Shown here piece after piece: positions 8,122 through 17,317 of a stretch of 58,969 bases of DNA (the stretch's first letter is position 1; every line of letters begins with the position of its first letter). Both the position numbers and the translations under genes were made by a program. The stretch spans positions 1 to 58,969 of the forward strand of contig CAJUHT010000010.1 in NCBI GenBank assembly GCA_910586035.1. Reading direction: 5' to 3'. Source of the stretch: an uncultured Christensenella sp. GTDB taxonomy: Bacteria > Bacillota > Clostridia > Christensenellales > Borkfalkiaceae. Below the pieces are notes generated by a model. The model was given only the letters and a program-made list of their open reading frames with translations. It searched no databases and had not been told where the DNA came from.

Positions 8122-9375
8122 TTATTCGCCCTTAACCCGCTCGACCACGTCGGCTACGGCAAGATATTTGTCCTTACGAATAAGCTTGCACTCCTCGCCG
8201 CCCTCGCCGCGCCTTATCAAATACCCCTCGCTTTTGGTACCATCCCTGCCGTAGCTTACAATTCTGTCCTCTTCGCCCTCCACGTACTCTGCGGGCGGGC
8301 GGGGGATACGCTCGGTAACAGTGGATTTAAACGAATAGCCGTACCCGTCGCTTTCGCCGTAAATTATGCAGGTTATAGAGCTTAAAGTGCAGGTAGCCCG
8401 CACATATACGGGGGTCTTTCGCGTATTTTTAAATTTTAAATCGCACCTGCTACCGCTGACCATAGCGTCGCGCGAGGGGGCTACGTAGCTTACTTGCAGG
8501 CTGTGCGGGTGGTACTCGCACACTTCCAGCCCCGAAAGAAGGGCGGCGTTATAAAGCGTTGTGGATACCTGACATACTCCCCCGCCGTACCCCAGCACAA
8601 ATTTGCCGTCCTCTATAATCTTTGCGGGCTTAAAGCCGTTTTCTTCCGTGCGCGCGCCCACGACACCGTTAAAAGAGAAAACGCCGTCGGGCTCGATTAC
8701 CGTACCGTTTATTTTGCTTGCGGCAATTCTGATATTTTCCGAACGGTCCGCATTGTCGCCGTCGAAATATGTCGTAAAGGAATAAAGTTTTTTCGTGCGC
8801 TCCTTAATATCGCTTTCCGTAAGCGAACGCTTCAATACGCGGGCGCATATGTTCACCTGTTCGTAACCGCCGTTTAAAGAGGACTTTATATCCTGCTCCA
8901 ACTTCTCCTTATCGCACTCCCTGCCGTCCTCACCCGCGTAATAGGTAAACGGAGCGCCCGCGCAGTTGTACACGGCGTAAGGCTCCCGCGGGGCGACGTA
9001 AACGTCAGAACAGATATTGTCGACTATTTCCCCGAACCCGTTCAAATAATAGTTTACAGGCGCGGAGTACTCGCCTTTCTTTTTAATCGAGGGGAGCAGT
9101 TCGCCGAAGCCGTCGGTAAAATCTATTTCCGGATATGCAAAGGAGTAAACGCGTTCATCGGCGCATATGCGCAGGCGTTTTTGTTTTAAATAATCTGCAA
9201 TGTCCTCCCTCAACCGCGATTTTGCCGCCGCGACAGTCATTCCGCCGACGTTTACGCCGTTGACCTTTACGCCGCGCGGAAGCCGCGGAGTATAACCGCA
9301 GCCCAAAAAAATGGCGCTTGTAAAAAACACAAGCGCAGTAAACAGATACGTAAGTTTGGAAATGGTTTTCTTCAA
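8122..9375 (-). CDS. VanW-family surface lipoprotein (YoaR-like)
   Basis: A VanW-domain protein, probably exported. With the TTG start at 9375 (417 residues) the N-terminus is MKKTISKL followed by a hydrophobic stretch ending FLGC, a good signal peptide with a slightly atypical lipobox. Residues around 200-310 are the VanW domain, with GVFSFNGVVG and GYGGGVCQVSTTLYNAAL. The C-terminal 60 residues resemble a G5-like beta region. The TTG overlaps the stop of the PHP gene by 4 bp, implying coupling. A GTG at 9408 would add 11 residues and spoil the signal-peptide n-region, and neither start has a clear Shine-Dalgarno. The family is linked to cell-wall or peptidoglycan context; its biochemical role is unknown. 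Confidence 0.85.
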   Translation of the reverse strand: MKKTISKLTYLFTALVFFTSAIFLGCGYTPRLPRGVKVNGVNVGGMTVAAAKSRLREDIADYLKQKRLRICADERVYSFAYPEIDFTDGFGELLPSIKKKGEYSAPVNYYLNGFGEIVDNICSDVYVAPREPYAVYNCAGAPFTYYAGEDGRECDKEKLEQDIKSSLNGGYEQVNICARVLKRSLTESDIKERTKKLYSFTTYFDGDNADRSENIRIAASKINGTVIEPDGVFSFNGVVGARTEENGFKPAKIIEDGKFVLGYGGGVCQVSTTLYNAALLSGLEVCEYHPHSLQVSYVAPSRDAMVSGSRCDLKFKNTRKTPVYVRATCTLSSITCIIYGESDGYGYSFKSTVTERIPRPPAEYVEGEEDRIVSYGRDGTKSEGYLIRRGEGGEECKLIRKDKYLAVADVVERVKGE

Positions 9376-10205
9376 TATATTTTCAACGCGGACAACAGCC
9401 CGCCGCACGGATAAAATTCGGGCACGCCCACGCGCCTGTTCCCCTCGGCATAGTGCGTATCCGAACCGCCCGTAACCAGCAAGCCGAACCTTTCCGCCAA
9501 CTCCTTATAGTACTGCGTTTCGATAGCAGTATGCCCCGAATACACGGCTTCTATGCCCCTTAGCCCGCAGGGTACAAGCCGCTCGATTAGGGAAATTAAA
9601 CCTTGCTTATCAACGGATATTCTTGCGGGGTGCGCAAGCGAGCAAAAGCCGCCGCACCTTTTAACAACTTCCGCCGTTTCCTCGGGAGTGGGGCGGCAGA
9701 TACACGAAAACCCCGCCGCGCCGTAATTGAGATATTTGGTATAAAAGGAATACGGGGAATTTGCGTAGCCCTTTCTTGCCCCCGCAACGGCGATATAAGT
9801 GGCGTGCACGGGCGATTTTTTGCATTTCCGTTCGCGTATAACCTCGCCGTAACTCAACTTTACGCCTACGGCGGCAAGCTTTTTCAGGATATCGAACGTG
9901 CGCTCCTCGGCGCCTTCCGTCAGCCTTTTATTAAAGGCGGTATACGCAGGGTCGGAATAGTCCATAGCGTAGGCAAGCATATGCACCTTAATATCCCCGT
10001 CGTAGGCGGAAATCTCCTCGCCGTCGACGGAAATTATCCCCGCGCGCAGGGCAAGCTCTTTTACTTCCTTTCTGCCGTTGGAATTGTCGTGGTCGGTTAC
10101 GGCGATAAGCCCCACCCCGCGCGCTTTCGCCGCGCGCACGACTTCCGCGGGGGACTGACCGCCGTCCGAGTAGTAGGTGTGAATGTGCATATCAGCCCTA
10201 ATCAT
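9372..10205 (-). CDS. PHP-domain phosphoesterase (TrpH/RNase AM-like)
   Basis: A 277-residue metal-dependent phosphoesterase of the PHP superfamily. The N-terminal DMHIHTYYSDG, AVTDHDN, the central SLAHPARI and the C-terminal GGSDTHY are the expected metal-binding His/Asp motifs. Close relatives hydrolyse 3',5'-nucleoside bisphosphates or 5'-monophosphorylated RNA ends, but the exact substrate cannot be told from sequence alone. It starts at an ATGA overlap with recF and is overlapped by the VanW gene, so the three form a tight operon. Confidence 0.88.
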   Translation of the reverse strand: MIRADMHIHTYYSDGGQSPAEVVRAAKARGVGLIAVTDHDNSNGRKEVKELALRAGIISVDGEEISAYDGDIKVHMLAYAMDYSDPAYTAFNKRLTEGAEERTFDILKKLAAVGVKLSYGEVIRERKCKKSPVHATYIAVAGARKGYANSPYSFYTKYLNYGAAGFSCICRPTPEETAEVVKRCGGFCSLAHPARISVDKQGLISLIERLVPCGLRGIEAVYSGHTAIETQYYKELAERFGLLVTGGSDTHYAEGNRRVGVPEFYPCGGLLSALKIY

Positions 10206-11287
10206 CTCTTTACCTGTCCCCCTTCTATAACAATCTTGTTGGCTTCCCTGCCGTACAGCACGCGTTCGGCGTGGGTGCAGGTAATTATGGTCTGCAACCC
10301 CTCCGTGCGCCCCACAAGCTTTTTGCGGCGGGGCAGGTCAAGCTCGCTCATAACGTCGTCCAATATGAGTACGGGGTATTCGCCGCACTCTTCCTTGAAT
10401 ACGTTTACCTCGGCAAGTTTTATGGCAAGCGCCGCCGTGCGCGTCTGCCCCTGAGACGCGTAATGCTTGGCGTCGGCGCCGTTGATTACGATGTCCACGT
10501 CGTCGCGGTGCGGACCGCTTGCCGTATAGCCGAGGCGTATATCCCTGTCGTAATTGTTGGAAAGCTCGTCAAACAGCCGTTTTTCGAGTTCCTGCTCGCT
10601 TCCCTTGTATTTCTTGTCGGGCGTAACTTCCAGCGCTTCGTTGCCGTCGGTAAGGTAGGCGTGCGCCTCGGCGGCAAGCGGCGAAAGCTTTGCGAGATAG
10701 TCCGCCCGGCTCTTGGCAATAACGGCTGCGTACCTGCACAGTTGCGCATCCCACACGGGGAGGGTATCGAAAACAGTCTGCAAATCTCTGTTCTTTAAAA
10801 GGTTGTTTCTCTGTTCCAAAATTTTATTGTAGCGGGAGAGCGCGACGAAATACGGGCGGGACAGCTGGGAGATTGAAACGTTTATAAAACGCCTGCGCTC
10901 GTCCGGTCCGTCCTGTATCAGCCGCAATTCCTGCGGGGAAAAGAACACGGCGAAAACGTTGCCCAAAAGGTCGGCGTTGCGCGTAATTTTATTGCCGTTT
11001 ATCTTTACTTCGCGCCCGCCGTCGGTTATGCTTGCGGAAATTTCCACGTCGCCGTAGCGCCCCGCGCACACGCAGGATATCTCCGCGCGCTCCGCGCCGT
11101 TTTTAATTAGCTGTTTTTCCCTGCGGGTGCGCGGCGAAGCGCCCGTACACAGGTAGAACACGGCTTCGGCGCAGTTGGTCTTACCCTGCGCGTTTTTGCC
11201 CGAAAGCACGTTCAATCCGGGAGAAAAACCGAACTCCTCGGCGGCGTAATTTCTGAAATTTTTTAAAAGCAGTTTTTTTATATGCAT
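10202..11287 (-). CDS. recF: DNA replication and repair protein RecF
   Basis: An SMC-like ATPase that loads RecA at gapped DNA together with RecO and RecR. The 361 residues contain Walker A GKNAQGKT (30-37), the signature segment SQGQTRTAALAIKLAE and Walker B LILDDVMSELD, the canonical RecF set. It is divergently transcribed from dnaA across a 144-bp gap. In most Bacillota recF follows dnaN downstream of dnaA in the same direction, so this arrangement is rearranged. A possible promoter on the minus strand is TTTGAG (11415-11410) and TATAAT (11391-11386). Confidence 0.96.
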   Translation of the reverse strand: MHIKKLLLKNFRNYAAEEFGFSPGLNVLSGKNAQGKTNCAEAVFYLCTGASPRTRREKQLIKNGAERAEISCVCAGRYGDVEISASITDGGREVKINGNKITRNADLLGNVFAVFFSPQELRLIQDGPDERRRFINVSISQLSRPYFVALSRYNKILEQRNNLLKNRDLQTVFDTLPVWDAQLCRYAAVIAKSRADYLAKLSPLAAEAHAYLTDGNEALEVTPDKKYKGSEQELEKRLFDELSNNYDRDIRLGYTASGPHRDDVDIVINGADAKHYASQGQTRTAALAIKLAEVNVFKEECGEYPVLILDDVMSELDLPRRKKLVGRTEGLQTIITCTHAERVLYGREANKIVIEGGQVKR

Positions 11288-11343
11288 TTTATTTTGAAAA
11301 ATACTTTATTTAAAAAAGGTTTTGGTATATAATTGAATGTGTA

Positions 11344-11365
11344 GCGCGGCGCATACGTGCCGCGC
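11344..11365. promoter_or_regulatory. GC-rich dyad in the recF/dnaA divergent gap
   Basis: Arms GCGCGGC (11344-11350) and GCCGCGC (11359-11365) with an 8-nt centre, flanked on the plus strand by two TATAAT boxes (11328-11333 and 11370-11375). It may be a shared operator or an origin structure. No TTATCCACA-type DnaA box is visible in the gap. Confidence 0.4.
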
Positions 11366-11431
11366 GCGATATAATTCTTTAAAAGATTATAACAGATTAA
11401 ACGCAAAAACTCAAAGAAAAAAGGGCAGATT

Positions 11432-12781
11432 ATGGCGGATACTTCAAACCTCGACTTTATTTATCAACCCATAAAGGAAAAGATGCGGGACACTATTACC
11501 CATATCACCTTTTTAACCTACATAGACAAGCTTGTGCCCGTGGAAATAGACGGGCGCTATATAGTGCTGGAAACGCTTACCGAAAATTTTGCGCAGTACA
11601 TAACGGGCAACCTTGCCGACAAAATGCGCGACGCAATAATCAAAGCCAACGTCGGCGTTTCCGACTTCCGCCTCGTTGTAAAGGGCAACCGCAGTTACGG
11701 GTACGAGTCCGCGCCCGAAGAACCCGCGTATACCCCGCCCAACAATTTAAACAAGCGCTTTACCTTCGACAGCTTTGTCGCGGGCAACAACCTTTTCGCA
11801 TACAAGGCGGCTTTAAACGTTGCCGACGACCCCGCGGGCGTGTACAACCCGCTGTTCATCTACGGCGGCACGGGGCTTGGCAAAACGCACTTAATTCAGG
11901 CAATCGCGCACAAGATTCTCGCCGAAAAGCCTCAACTTAAAGTTGTGTACGCAACCTGCGAGCAGTTTGTAAACGAAATTATAGACACTATGTTCGCCGC
12001 CAAGGGACCCGACGCGCGCGAAAAGGGCAACCGCCTGAGGCAGCACTACCGCTCCGCCGATGTGCTGATTATTGACGACATACAGTTTATTGCCAACAAG
12101 AAAGCCGTTCAAGAAGAGTTTTTCCACACGTTTAACGAGCTTGTTTCCCGCGGGAAGCAGATTGTAATTACTTCCGACCAGCCCCCTAAGGAGCTTACCG
12201 CGCTGGAAGAAAGACTGAGAACGCGCTTTTCGGGCGGGCTTGTGTTTGACATTATGCCCCCCAATCTGGAAACCAAGATTGCTATCTTAAAGAAAAAATC
12301 ATTCGAAAAGCAGTGCATAGTGCCCGACGAAGTGCTTACCTTCCTTGCGCAGGATTCGGGCGACGACGTGCGTACGCTCGAAGGCAGGTTGACGAAAGTT
12401 ATATTCGCAAGCAAACTGCACGAGTGCCCCATAACCGTAACGCTTGCAAAAAGCGCTCTTAACGAAGCCGTTTCCGAAGGCGGCGCGGAAGAAATTACGC
12501 CCGCAAACGTAATAAACGCCGTTACGAGCTTTTACGGCGTTACCAAGGGCGAACTTATAGGCAAGTGCAAAAAAAAGGAGCTTGTAATTCCCCGACAGGT
12601 GTGTTGCTATCTTATGTGCGAGCTTCTTTCCCTGCCCTTGATGTCGATAGGCAAAGAATTGGGCGACAGAAATCACACGACGATTTTGTATTCCCGCGAT
12701 AAGGTTGAAAGCATTATCGCCGTAAACGACAAGATGGCTAAGGACATAGACGACATTAAAAACATTATATTAAAGAAGTAA
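11432..12781 (+). CDS. dnaA: Chromosomal replication initiator DnaA
   Basis: A 449-residue AAA+ initiator that melts oriC. Domain I (1-80) and a short linker precede the AAA+ core with Walker A GGTGLGKT (145-152) and Walker B VLIIDD (211-216), and domain IV lies at the C-terminus. The DnaA signature, usually GGRDHTT, reads GDRNHTT with N414. The conserved Asp that contacts the DnaA box is therefore Asn, and a Gly is Asp. The start has an AAGGGCAG ribosome site. No dnaN follows; mnmG does. The family call is certain. The changed signature suggests altered box recognition. Confidence 0.98.
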   Translation: MADTSNLDFIYQPIKEKMRDTITHITFLTYIDKLVPVEIDGRYIVLETLTENFAQYITGNLADKMRDAIIKANVGVSDFRLVVKGNRSYGYESAPEEPAYTPPNNLNKRFTFDSFVAGNNLFAYKAALNVADDPAGVYNPLFIYGGTGLGKTHLIQAIAHKILAEKPQLKVVYATCEQFVNEIIDTMFAAKGPDAREKGNRLRQHYRSADVLIIDDIQFIANKKAVQEEFFHTFNELVSRGKQIVITSDQPPKELTALEERLRTRFSGGLVFDIMPPNLETKIAILKKKSFEKQCIVPDEVLTFLAQDSGDDVRTLEGRLTKVIFASKLHECPITVTLAKSALNEAVSEGGAEEITPANVINAVTSFYGVTKGELIGKCKKKELVIPRQVCCYLMCELLSLPLMSIGKELGDRNHTTILYSRDKVESIIAVNDKMAKDIDDIKNIILKK

Positions 12782-12798
12782 AATAGCTCCGCCTGAAC

Positions 12799-12857
12799 GC
12801 GGGCGCATATGAACAAATAACACAGATGCCCGCCATATGCGCGGGCGCAAATTTTTT
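12799..12857 (+). terminator. Terminator with competing stem between dnaA and mnmG
   Basis: GCCCGC (12828-12833) pairs with GCGGGC (12841-12846), followed closely by TTTTTT (12852-12857). Upstream, GCGCATATG (12803-12811) is complementary to CATATGCGC (12834-12842), and GCGGGC (12799-12804) could also pair with the first arm. The terminator stem and the upstream stem are mutually exclusive, an attenuator-like layout just before the mnmG start. Confidence 0.55.
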
Positions 12858-12863
12858 AAAACT

Positions 12864-14729
12864 ATGAAAGAATTTTTACTCGGCGATTTCGACGCCGCCG
12901 TAATAGGCGCGGGGCACGCGGGGTGCGAGGCGGCACTCGCATTGGCGCGCACGGGGCTTAAAACGGCAATGCTAACTTTAAACCTCGACAGCATAGCGTT
13001 TATGGCGTGCAACCCCTCCATAGGCGGCACGGCAAAGGGGCACCTTGTGCGCGAAATCGACGCCCTCGGCGGAGAAATGGGAATAAACGCGGACGCCACC
13101 TCCTTGCAGTTTAAAATGCTTAACGCGGGCAAGGGCGCGGCGGTGCAGTCGCTACGCTGTCAGTCGGATAAAAACGCATACCACGCGCGTATGAAGGGCG
13201 TTTTGGAAAACACCGAAAACCTGCGAATTATTCAGGGCGAAGCGGCGAAGATACTCGTTGAAGACGGCGCGGTTGCCGGCGTTTTAACGACGTTCGGCGG
13301 AATAATAAAGTGCCGCGCGGCTATACTTGCCACGGGCGTGTATTTAAACGCGCGAACCATTACGGGCGAAGTTATATGCGAAAGCGGACCAAACGGCTTT
13401 TCCGCGGCTTGCGCTCTTACCCGAAACCTTATTTCTCTGGGCTTTAACGTGCGCAGATTCAAGACGGGCACGCCCGCGCGCTTAGACGGCAGAACAATCG
13501 ATTTAAGGCAATTGAGCCCGCAATATGGCGAAGATAACGTTGGTTGCTTTTCCTTTTTAACCAAGACCCAGCCCGAAAACAAACTGCCCTGTTACCTTGG
13601 CTACACCAACGCGGACACGCACAAAATTATAAACGACAACCTTGACCGCGCCCCCCTCTACAACGGCGCGATTTCCTCGACGGGACCGCGCTACTGCCCT
13701 TCGATAGAAACGAAAATAGTGCGCTTTGCCGACAAGGAAAGGCATCAGATTTTTATAGAACCCGAGGGCGCGGACACTTTGGAAGCGTACGTACAGGGTA
13801 TGTCCACCTCCCTCCCGCACGACGTGCAGATTGAAATGTACCGCTCGGTAAAGGGCTTGGAAAACGCCGACATAATGCGCTTTGCCTACGCCATAGAATA
13901 CGACTGTATCGACACCCTCGACGTATACCCCACGCTCGAATTCAAAAAGGTGCGCGGGCTGTACACGGCGGGGCAAATAAACGGCACTTCGGGCTACGAG
14001 GAAGCCGCCGCGCAGGGGCTAATCGCGGGGCTTAACGCAAGCTTGAAACTGCGCGGACTGCCCCCGCTTGTGTTGGGGCGGGACGAGGCGTATATAGGCG
14101 TGCTGATAGACGACCTTGTAACCAAGGGCACGGAAGAGCCGTACAGAATGATGACCTCCCGCGCGGAGTACAGAATAGAACTGCGGCAGGACAACGCCGA
14201 CTTCCGACTGACGGAAAAGGGCTACGCCGCGGGGCTTGTAACGGAGGAAAGATACGCCGAATACCTTGCGCGCAAAGCCGAATACGAACGCGCGCTGAAA
14301 TTTTTGGAAAATGAAAAGTTTGCCCCCGCGCAGACGGATGGGCTATTGTGCGCCAACTCTTTCGAGCGGGCGCAGGGCGCGCTGAGCTACGCCGACCTTA
14401 TAAGGCGCGGCATACCCGCGCAGGACGTTTACGCCGCATTGGGCGCGCCGCAATTCAACGCGGGCGTGCTTGCCTCCGCGGAAATTTACGTCAGGTACGA
14501 GGGGTATTTAAAGAAAAACCGCGAGCAAATCGTTCGCGCCAAAAAGTACGAAAACAAGCTGTTGCCAGAGGACGCGGACTACTCGCAAATAGAGGGCTTA
14601 CGCCTCGAAGCGAGGGAAAAGCTGAACAAGGTTAAACCGCGCTCGCTCGGTCAGGCTTCGCGCATATCGGGCGTAAACCCCGCGGACGTAGCCGTGCTCA
14701 CCGTTTGGCTGTCTATGAGAAAACAATAA
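12864..14729 (+). CDS. mnmG: tRNA uridine-34 modification enzyme MnmG
   Basis: FAD-dependent subunit of the MnmEG complex that makes 5-carboxymethylaminomethyl/aminomethyl uridine at tRNA wobble positions. From ATG 12864 there are 621 residues, the usual length. It shows the FAD motif AAVIGAGHAG near the N-terminus, CNPSIGGTAKGHLVREIDALGG (the GidA signature region), and the C-terminal helical domain ending in ASRISGVNPADVAVLTVWL. An in-frame ATG at 12837 exists but lies inside the terminator hairpin and adds nine basic residues not usual for the family, so I prefer 12864. Its common partner genes mnmE and rsmG are not adjacent. Confidence 0.96.
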   Translation: MKEFLLGDFDAAVIGAGHAGCEAALALARTGLKTAMLTLNLDSIAFMACNPSIGGTAKGHLVREIDALGGEMGINADATSLQFKMLNAGKGAAVQSLRCQSDKNAYHARMKGVLENTENLRIIQGEAAKILVEDGAVAGVLTTFGGIIKCRAAILATGVYLNARTITGEVICESGPNGFSAACALTRNLISLGFNVRRFKTGTPARLDGRTIDLRQLSPQYGEDNVGCFSFLTKTQPENKLPCYLGYTNADTHKIINDNLDRAPLYNGAISSTGPRYCPSIETKIVRFADKERHQIFIEPEGADTLEAYVQGMSTSLPHDVQIEMYRSVKGLENADIMRFAYAIEYDCIDTLDVYPTLEFKKVRGLYTAGQINGTSGYEEAAAQGLIAGLNASLKLRGLPPLVLGRDEAYIGVLIDDLVTKGTEEPYRMMTSRAEYRIELRQDNADFRLTEKGYAAGLVTEERYAEYLARKAEYERALKFLENEKFAPAQTDGLLCANSFERAQGALSYADLIRRGIPAQDVYAALGAPQFNAGVLASAEIYVRYEGYLKKNREQIVRAKKYENKLLPEDADYSQIEGLRLEAREKLNKVKPRSLGQASRISGVNPADVAVLTVWLSMRKQ

Positions 14730-14742
14730 ATAAAGCGTTTAC

Positions 14743-14769
14743 GGCGGCTGTTTATCGGCCGCTTTTTTT
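14743..14769 (+). terminator. Terminator after mnmG
   Basis: An 8-bp stem with two G-U pairs (14743-14750 with 14756-14763), loop TTTAT, then TTTTTT. Confidence 0.85.
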
Positions 14770-14875
14770 ACGCTATGGCGCGCCCATATATGCGCCGCGG
14801 CGCATTATACAATAAATGACAAAACACGCCGCACGCAGACAAATTCAGCGCTTGCCCCCATTATATAATGCGGTT

Positions 14876-17149
14876 ATGCGCATTAAGCTTAATTACAAAA
14901 CGTTACTGTTATACGCCGCGTACGCGCTCGCGCTCGTTGCGCTCAACTCCGCCCTTCCCCGCGTTCCCTTCTCGCTGGGGCTGTGCTTTGCTATGCTTGT
15001 GTGCGGCGCCAACATAATCGCCGCGCCCGTAATCTACGCGCTTTCATCAATAGTCAACCTCGATTGGATTACAATGCTTTTAAGCCTTTTCGAGTGCGGG
15101 TTTTTGACGGCAATAACCTTTATTTACAGGCGGACGGGTAAAAAAATACGCTTTGAAGGCGCGGCGTATATCGCCGTAGCCCTCGCGCCGTTCATAGCGT
15201 TTTCCCGCTGGCAGGGCATAACGGGGCTTAACTTTGCTTACAGCCCCTACATATTAAAGGCGGTTGCCGCCGTCGCCGTAGTGCTGTTTACGTTTTTCGC
15301 CTTCCGCACTACGTACGCCCTACTCTTCCGCCTGTACAGATGCCGCCTCCGCCCAGACGAACTTATTTGCATTGCCTTAACCTGCGCGGTTATAGGCGTG
15401 GGACTGAGAAATCTTATAGGCTTGCACGCGTACATATGCGTGGCTACGGGCGTATGCGCGCTTGCCGTAAGGCTGAGCAAATCGCCCGCCGCGCTGTTCG
15501 TCGCCTGCGTTGTTGCCGTCCCCTGCGCCGTTTCCGAACTCGATTTAAACCACGTTACCGCATTTGTGCTTATAACCGTAGCCGCGCTGGCTTTTGCGGA
15601 ACTCGGTAGATTTGCGCCCCCTTTGACCGTTGCGGCGGGTTGCGCGCTGTACCTGTACTTTTGCGGCGCGTACACTGGCGCGGTTGCAAGCACGGTTATA
15701 TTTGCCATAATGCCCGCTCTGTGCTGTCTGCTTGCCGTTCTCCCCTCCGAAAAGGGGTTGGAAACCGTGCGCGGGTTGCTTGCCGTAAAAAAGGTGTTGC
15801 CGCGCGCCGACGAAGAGATTTACAAGGAATACGTATCCGAAAAGCTGTACCGCACAAGCGAAGTTTTCAGGGAAATAGAAAACGCGTTTATCGCCCTCGA
15901 CGACCGCCCCGACGACCTTGCAATGAAAAAGCGTATGCTTGCCGAAGCCAAACAGATTATGTGCGCCAACTGCAAGCGCAGGGATTCCTGCGCGGATACA
16001 AAGGTGTACCGCGGCTTTTCCGCGCTGATAGAAGCGGGTTGCTTGAAGGGCAAAGTCAGCTTTGTAGACCTTACCAGCGACGTAACGCTTAACTGCAACG
16101 AGCCCACCGCCCTTACCGAAACGGTGAACAGACTTTTATACGAATACCGCAAAACGACTCTCGAAGCCGAAAACGCCCGAAGCGGCAGGCGGCTTTTGGC
16201 GGGGCAGGCGCGCGGCGTTGCCGAAGTGCTTAAAAGCCGCGCCGTGGAGTTTTGCCGCGAGAGCGAGGACTACTCCAAACTCGAAAAAAAGATTGTGGCG
16301 GAGCTTGCGGCGGGCGGCGTTTCCTGCCCCGAAATACGCGTGCGCGGGCGCGCCAACAAGCAAATAACGCTTACGCTTGTAGACTGCAAAAACTTTGCGC
16401 CCGTAAAGAAAATAGTAGAAAAGACGGCGGGCGTAAAACTTATGCTTAAAGACAAAACCGTGTACGACGGGCAAAAGAGCGCCTACGTGCTTGCCGAGCC
16501 GCCCGCATACGACGCGGCTTTCGGCGTAGCCTATGCCGTAAAGGACAACGAAAAAGTTTCGGGCGATACGCACACCGTAATCAAGATTAACGAACATTCC
16601 TTTTTGATGGCTCTGTCGGACGGTATGGGAAGCGGCGAATACGCCCGCAAAGTTTCGGCAACGGCAATTTCTTTGATAGAAGCGTTTTACCGCTCGGAAA
16701 TGCCCACCGACATAGTGCTTGATACCATAAACAAACTGCTGTGTTTTAACCGCGACGAAAGATTTACCTGCATAGACGCGGCGGCGGTAGACTTAAACAC
16801 CCTTACAGCTTCGTTTATCAAGGTGGGCGCGCCCGTTGGTATGATTGTGCGCAAGGGCGAAATCAAGGTGCTGGAAAGCCGTTCCCTGCCGCTTGGCATA
16901 CTCGACAACCTGCACCCCACCACCTGCAAAGAACAGCTTAAAAAGGACGATATAGTCGTGTTTATGAGCGACGGCGTAACTTCGGCGTTTAACGGCGTTT
17001 CCGACCTGTACGACTTTTTGCAGACTTTAAAGCCGCTAAACCCGCAGAGCCTTGCCGAAAAAATTCTTGCCGCGGCAAAGGAACGCGTGCTCGGCACGCC
17101 CGACGATATGACGGTGCTGTGCGTGCGTATATTCGAAAGACAGGTTTAA
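14876..17149 (+). CDS. spoIIE: Stage II sporulation protein E (PP2C phosphatase)
   Basis: Membrane-bound serine phosphatase that dephosphorylates SpoIIAA to activate sigma-F in the forespore. From ATG 14876 it has 757 residues. The N-terminal half has about ten hydrophobic segments (to about residue 300). A central region with CANCKRRDSC and a coiled-coil part follows, then the C-terminal PP2C domain with SDGMGSGEYA (D582) and FMSDGVTSAF (D699). B. subtilis SpoIIE has 827 residues with the same layout. No Shine-Dalgarno is visible. A TATAAT lies only 6 bases upstream of this ATG, and an earlier ATG at 14816 would add 20 polar residues; the start is therefore uncertain. Confidence 0.93.
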   Translation: MRIKLNYKTLLLYAAYALALVALNSALPRVPFSLGLCFAMLVCGANIIAAPVIYALSSIVNLDWITMLLSLFECGFLTAITFIYRRTGKKIRFEGAAYIAVALAPFIAFSRWQGITGLNFAYSPYILKAVAAVAVVLFTFFAFRTTYALLFRLYRCRLRPDELICIALTCAVIGVGLRNLIGLHAYICVATGVCALAVRLSKSPAALFVACVVAVPCAVSELDLNHVTAFVLITVAALAFAELGRFAPPLTVAAGCALYLYFCGAYTGAVASTVIFAIMPALCCLLAVLPSEKGLETVRGLLAVKKVLPRADEEIYKEYVSEKLYRTSEVFREIENAFIALDDRPDDLAMKKRMLAEAKQIMCANCKRRDSCADTKVYRGFSALIEAGCLKGKVSFVDLTSDVTLNCNEPTALTETVNRLLYEYRKTTLEAENARSGRRLLAGQARGVAEVLKSRAVEFCRESEDYSKLEKKIVAELAAGGVSCPEIRVRGRANKQITLTLVDCKNFAPVKKIVEKTAGVKLMLKDKTVYDGQKSAYVLAEPPAYDAAFGVAYAVKDNEKVSGDTHTVIKINEHSFLMALSDGMGSGEYARKVSATAISLIEAFYRSEMPTDIVLDTINKLLCFNRDERFTCIDAAAVDLNTLTASFIKVGAPVGMIVRKGEIKVLESRSLPLGILDNLHPTTCKEQLKKDDIVVFMSDGVTSAFNGVSDLYDFLQTLKPLNPQSLAEKILAAAKERVLGTPDDMTVLCVRIFERQV

Positions 17150-17256
17150 TCTTTACCCGCCGCTACGACTAAATATTTTATACGGCAAATTTATCGGCTG
17201 CAACCGCTGTAACCTTTATAAAATTTAATCGGTATTAAAGTAATTTTTTACGTAGT

Positions 17257-17290
17257 AAAGCCGCGGGGCGCTGTATCGCTCCGCGGCTTT
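17257..17290. terminator. Bidirectional terminator between spoIIE and malQ
   Basis: Perfect 10-bp arms AAAGCCGCGG (17257-17266) and CCGCGGCTTT (17281-17290), extended inward by about four further pairs. It lies between convergent genes. The U-tracts are short on both sides. Confidence 0.75.
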
Positions 17291-17317
17291 CAATTGCAAA
17301 TTTATTAAAAAATTTAA

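Noticed and set aside
11288..11431. oriC in the recF/dnaA gap
   Set aside because: The gap is only 144 bp and shows no repeated 9-mer like TTATCCACA. It could still be near the origin, but the sequence alone does not support an origin call.
12837..12863. Upstream ATG as the mnmG start
   Set aside because: It lies inside the terminator hairpin, has no ribosome site and adds nine atypical basic residues; ATG 12864 matches the family N-terminus.
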